A stretch of DNA of 8,345 nt from a bacterium (GTDB lineage Bacteria > Desulfobacterota > GWC2-55-46). Shown here in pieces: positions 5,987-8,345 of the stretch; the stretch's first letter is position 1, and the number at the start of each line of letters is the position of its first letter. The DNA is taken from NCBI GenBank assembly GCA_027310325.1, contig DAIDBB010000118.1, positions 1 to 8,345 on the forward strand. Reading direction: 5' to 3'. Under the pieces are notes generated by a model, which saw nothing but the letters and a program-made list of their open reading frames with translations, was not told the origin of the DNA and ran no database searches. The translations under genes were made by a program, and so were the position numbers.

Positions 5987-6541
5987 CTAATTCGATGCGT
6001 CCTTTACAACCGCCACCATCGCGGGCCGCAGTAACCTGCCGCGCAGCAAATATCCTTTCTGGAATTCCTTCAAAACCGTGCCCGGGGCCGCCCCAACGCT
6101 CTCCTCATGGCTTATCGCGTGGTGCAGGGCCGGGTCGAACTTCTCCCCGACGGATTTTATCTCCTGGAGCCCGTATTTCTTAAACAAGGCATACATCTGG
6201 TCGACCGTGAGCTTAACGCCCTGCTTGAGGGAGTCCAGGTTCTTTTCATTAGCGTGATCGAGGGCCCTCTCGAAGTTATCCATGACGGAAAGCACTTCGA
6301 CAATAAGCTTTTCGTTGGCGAAGTCCCTGATGTCGGCCTTTTCCTTCTCGGCCCTCTTCTTGTAGTTCTCAAGGTCGGCGCAGGCCCTCAGAAACTTCGC
6401 GTAATTCTCTTCAGCCTCTTTCGTCTTGGCGTCGAGCGCGGCCTGAAGGCGGAGTATCTCCTCCCCGGGAAGCTCCTTAATCGCCCCCTCGCCCTCGACC
6501 ATCTCTTCTTCCTGACCGTTCATGTTTTCGTTATCTTTCAT
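5987..6541 (-). CDS. grpE: Nucleotide exchange factor GrpE
   Basis: GrpE releases ADP from DnaK and resets the chaperone cycle in the cytoplasm. The 184-residue protein has an acidic, probably disordered N-terminus (1-30) and a long coiled-coil dimerisation helix (about 30-100, including AKFLRACADLENYKKRAEKE). A C-terminal beta-wing follows, with GEKFDPALHHAI (132-143) and the signature GYLLRGRLLRPAMVAV (163-178). Length is typical. The start is uncertain: GGAG (6547-6544) is only 2 bases from the ATG at 6541, while Met14 (ATG at 6502) is preceded by AGGA with 7-base spacing. The N-terminal tail is variable in this family, so homology does not settle it. It lies 98 bases after hrcA and before dnaJ, presumably in one heat-shock operon under HrcA control. 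Confidence 0.97.
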   Translation of the reverse strand: MKDNENMNGQEEEMVEGEGAIKELPGEEILRLQAALDAKTKEAEENYAKFLRACADLENYKKRAEKEKADIRDFANEKLIVEVLSVMDNFERALDHANEKNLDSLKQGVKLTVDQMYALFKKYGLQEIKSVGEKFDPALHHAISHEESVGAAPGTVLKEFQKGYLLRGRLLRPAMVAVVKDASN

Positions 6542-6639
6542 ATCTCCACCGCAAGATTTGAATTTTTAAAAAAATATATGCCCTCATGAAACGGTCACTG
6601 CGTCCTGGCGTCCCGATCAAAAGGGCTTGGAATTTCGAG

Positions 6640-7671
6640 CTAAAAGACCTTGCTTAGAAGGCCGGCGGTATAATCGACCAGGGGGACTATCTTGGAGTAG
6701 TTCATCCTCACGGGCCCCACGACGCCGAGCGTGCCGAGCGTCTCCCCGTCCGAGCCGTAAGGCGCCACCACGAAGCTCAGTCCTTCGAATTCCTCGATCG
6801 CGCTCTCGGACCCGAGGAAGACGTGGATGCCGTTTTCTTCCATGCTCTTATCGAGCACCTTAAGGAGGAGCCCCTTCTGCTCAAAAGCGGCAAAAAGCTT
6901 TTTCATCCTCTCAAAATCGTCGCGAAACTCGGGCTGGTCGAGCATGTTAAACTTGCCTTCTACATAGAGGCTGTTTTCCCCCGGCCTGCTATTCAGCTGA
7001 AATACCATCCCTCCAAGTGAAAGCGCCTTTTTAAGGAGCTCGTTGTACAGGTTCTTTTCATTGTTCATCTCCGTAACGATGGTCGCCCTCAATTCCGTTA
7101 TGGTCAACCCTTTCGCGACCGAATTGAGATAGCCCGAGACCTTGTCAAAGTCGAGCTTGCCGGTCTCCGCGTCCATCCTTATAAGCTTCGTCTGCGCCAT
7201 CCCCAGGCTGGAGACAAGGACAACCATTAGATTCGCCCTGTCTATCGGTATAAAACTTATATGTTTGATTACGAAATCATCCTTGCGCGGCATGAACATC
7301 AGGCCCGCGCAGCTCGTAAGCCTTGAAAGCGCCTTTGTGGTCTCCGTAAGTATGTCCTCTACCGTACGCGCCTTATCGCAGCTCTTCTTAAGGATGTCCT
7401 TGTCGCCTTTTCCGGGTTCCTCGAGCTCCAGGAGGCTATCCACATAGAAACGGAACCCCCTGTCGGTAGGGACCCTTCCCGCGGACGTGTGAGGCTGCGC
7501 CAGAAAGCCCTCGCTTTCGAGCTCGGCCATTATATTACGTATTGTCGCGGGACTTACACGAAGGCCGTGCCCGAAGGCTATCGCCTTGGAGCTTACCGGC
7601 TCAGCCGTAGAGATATAGTCCTGGACAACGGCCCTCAATATTTCTCTTGCGCGCCTGGAAAAAATATACAT
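6640..7671 (-). CDS. hrcA: Heat-inducible transcription repressor HrcA
   Basis: HrcA represses chaperone operons, classically by binding CIRCE inverted repeats, and its activity is tuned by GroEL. The 343-residue protein is of usual length. A winged helix-turn-helix occupies about residues 1-75, with RAREILRAVVQDYI, the recognition region VSPATIRNIMAELE (39-52) and the conserved TSAGRVPTDRGFRFYVD (62-78). The C-terminal GAF-like and dimerisation regions follow, ending in VVGPVRMNYSKIVPLVDYTAGLL, a typical HrcA tail. The ATG at 7671 is the only possible start near the conserved N-terminus because TAA precedes it in frame (7677-7675). A clear Shine-Dalgarno is missing; AGGAGGG occurs but about 26 bases upstream. 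It follows hemW by 67 bases and heads the grpE-dnaJ block. Autoregulation is likely, but a canonical CIRCE is not present upstream. Confidence 0.98.
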   Translation of the reverse strand: MYIFSRRAREILRAVVQDYISTAEPVSSKAIAFGHGLRVSPATIRNIMAELESEGFLAQPHTSAGRVPTDRGFRFYVDSLLELEEPGKGDKDILKKSCDKARTVEDILTETTKALSRLTSCAGLMFMPRKDDFVIKHISFIPIDRANLMVVLVSSLGMAQTKLIRMDAETGKLDFDKVSGYLNSVAKGLTITELRATIVTEMNNEKNLYNELLKKALSLGGMVFQLNSRPGENSLYVEGKFNMLDQPEFRDDFERMKKLFAAFEQKGLLLKVLDKSMEENGIHVFLGSESAIEEFEGLSFVVAPYGSDGETLGTLGVVGPVRMNYSKIVPLVDYTAGLLSKVF

Positions 7672-7691
7672 ATTTTAAGACACTTATGGCT

Positions 7692-7708
7692 TTTTAGCCC
7701 TCCTAAAA
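7692..7708. promoter_or_regulatory. Palindrome at the hrcA promoter, candidate operator (not CIRCE)
   Basis: On the minus strand TTTTAG (7708-7703), a 5-base spacer GAGGG and CTAAAA (7697-7692) form a perfect 6-bp inverted repeat. It overlaps the last bases of the -10 box and the likely transcription start, where a repressor would block initiation. It does not match the CIRCE consensus TTAGCACTC-N9-GAGTGCTAA, though both have outer TTAG/CTAA ends. An adjacent overlapping hairpin GGCT-AAAA-AGCC (7699-7688) shares bases with it. A role as operator is inferred. Confidence 0.35.
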
Positions 7709-7735
7709 GATACCAACGGCATAAAATATTGTCAA
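7707..7735 (-). promoter_or_regulatory. Sigma70-type promoter of the hrcA-grpE-dnaJ block
   Basis: A perfect TTGACA -35 (7735-7730) is separated by exactly 17 bases from a -10-like TATCTT (7712-7707, 4 of 6 matches). The -35 begins three bases after the hemW stop codon. Transcription would start near 7700, giving a leader of about 30 bases before the hrcA ATG. The spacing and consensus match make this the best promoter candidate in the window. It implies a vegetative-sigma promoter under repressor control rather than a sigma32-type promoter. Confidence 0.7.
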
Positions 7736-7738
7736 GGG

Positions 7739-8345
7739 CTACTGAGAGGCCGCTATCGCCAATATCTCGTCTGCAAGCAGCACCCCGGACGGGGAAAGGA
7801 GGATGTCTTCCCCGCTAAGGCGTAAAAAACCGTCTTTTTCGAGTTTAACATACTTCTTGAAGATTTCCTTCGGGTAGCTTCCGAACCTTTTCATGAAGGC
7901 CTCTCCGTTTACCCCCCCTTCAAGCATCCTTAGGCCGAGCAGCAGACTTTCCTCCATGGCCTCATCCCTCCCGAGCGCTTCACATCCCGCCTTCGACTCC
8001 CCGCGGCCCTTGACGCTTTCCAGGTATTTTGCGACCCCGGGCTCGTTCCACCAACGCCTGCCCCATCCGGGGTACGAAAGGTAAGAATGGGCGCTAACGC
8101 CGAGCCCTATATAATCCTTTCCGAGCCAGTATCTCCTGTTATGCACGCTGAAGAAACCCGGTTTCCCGAAGTTGGAGATCTCGTAATGCCTCCAGCCGCC
8201 CCCTTTAAGGAGCCCGATAGCGTAAGAATACATCTCCGCCTCTTCACCCTCCCCCGGAAGAAGCATGGAAGCGGCGCTTTTACCCCCATAGGTCTTTGCG
8301 AACGGGGTACCTTGCTCGATCGTAAGGCCGTATATGGATATATGC
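7739..8345 (-). CDS. hemW: HemW-like radical SAM heme chaperone, C-terminal part (5' end off window)
   Basis: The frame is open from the right edge (first full codon at 8344) to TAG at 7741-7739, giving 201 residues, roughly the C-terminal half of a protein usually near 380 residues. It begins HISIYGLTIEQGTPFAK, matching the HemW segment that follows the radical SAM barrel. YEISNFGKPGFFSVHNRRYW and GLGVSAHSYLSYPGWGRRWWN follow, and the winged HemN_C region ends the protein (LLLGLRMLEGGVNGEAFMKRFG, then LRLSGEDILLSPSGVLLADEI). HemW binds heme and the 4Fe-4S/SAM-containing N-terminal domain is outside the window, so the CxxxCxxC cysteines cannot be checked. HemW is favoured over coproporphyrinogen dehydrogenase HemN by this C-terminal pattern and by its position directly before hrcA, a common linkage. 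Confidence 0.93.
   Translation of the reverse strand, partial: HISIYGLTIEQGTPFAKTYGGKSAASMLLPGEGEEAEMYSYAIGLLKGGGWRHYEISNFGKPGFFSVHNRRYWLGKDYIGLGVSAHSYLSYPGWGRRWWNEPGVAKYLESVKGRGESKAGCEALGRDEAMEESLLLGLRMLEGGVNGEAFMKRFGSYPKEIFKKYVKLEKDGFLRLSGEDILLSPSGVLLADEILAIAASQ

Noticed and set aside
6542..6639. Promoter or CIRCE in the hrcA-grpE gap
   Set aside because: An AT-rich stretch (about 6561-6580) has TATATT-like sequence but no matching -35 at a usable distance, and no CIRCE half-sites are seen.

Overview
The window carries ten protein-coding genes, all on the minus strand, so the biological order runs from high to low coordinates: hemW (3' part), hrcA, grpE, dnaJ, a periplasmic TPR plus ligand-binding-fold protein of the LpoA / penicillin-binding-protein-activator type, moaC, a dksA/traR-family gene, a galT-family nucleotidylyltransferase, a stand-alone receiver-domain response regulator, and an atypical short-chain dehydrogenase (NDUFA9/NmrA-like) that runs off the left edge. 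No tRNA, rRNA, CRISPR array, transposase or integrase gene is visible. No gap between genes exceeds about 180 bases.

The gene set points to a Gram-negative bacterium: it has a DksA-type factor, a signal-peptide-bearing LpoA-like protein and a hemW-hrcA-grpE chaperone block. The linkage of hemW to hrcA, the single-domain receiver and the NDUFA9-like SDR suit deltaproteobacteria-like, Nitrospirota-like or related candidate lineages. Frequent ATA (Ile) and AGG (Arg) codons in a moderately GC-rich genome agree with this but do not prove it. The lineage is inferred from gene content alone.

Region 8345-4779 is the heat-shock block. A near-consensus sigma70-type promoter lies just behind hemW and drives hrcA (repressor), then grpE (nucleotide exchange factor) and dnaJ (J-protein co-chaperone). 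The expected dnaK is absent between grpE and dnaJ; a 107-base gap there holds two small inverted repeats. dnaJ overlaps the LpoA-like gene by ATGA, and moaC follows after 19 bases, so chaperone, envelope and molybdenum-cofactor genes may share a transcript.

Region 2711-1191 holds dksA and galT, each with its own -10-like element; the dksA promoter is so close to its ATG that the mRNA may be leaderless. Region 1190-1 starts with an extended -10 promoter and a leader of about 120 nt with competing GC-rich stems. It is followed by the response regulator and the SDR, which are coupled by a second ATGA overlap.

Most of this is conserved housekeeping sequence. The points worth a second look are the missing dnaK, the non-CIRCE palindrome at the hrcA promoter, the dnaJ-LpoA-like coupling, the real substrate of the GalT-family enzyme, and the two unusual 5' leaders. 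I see no clear sign of a wholly new system.
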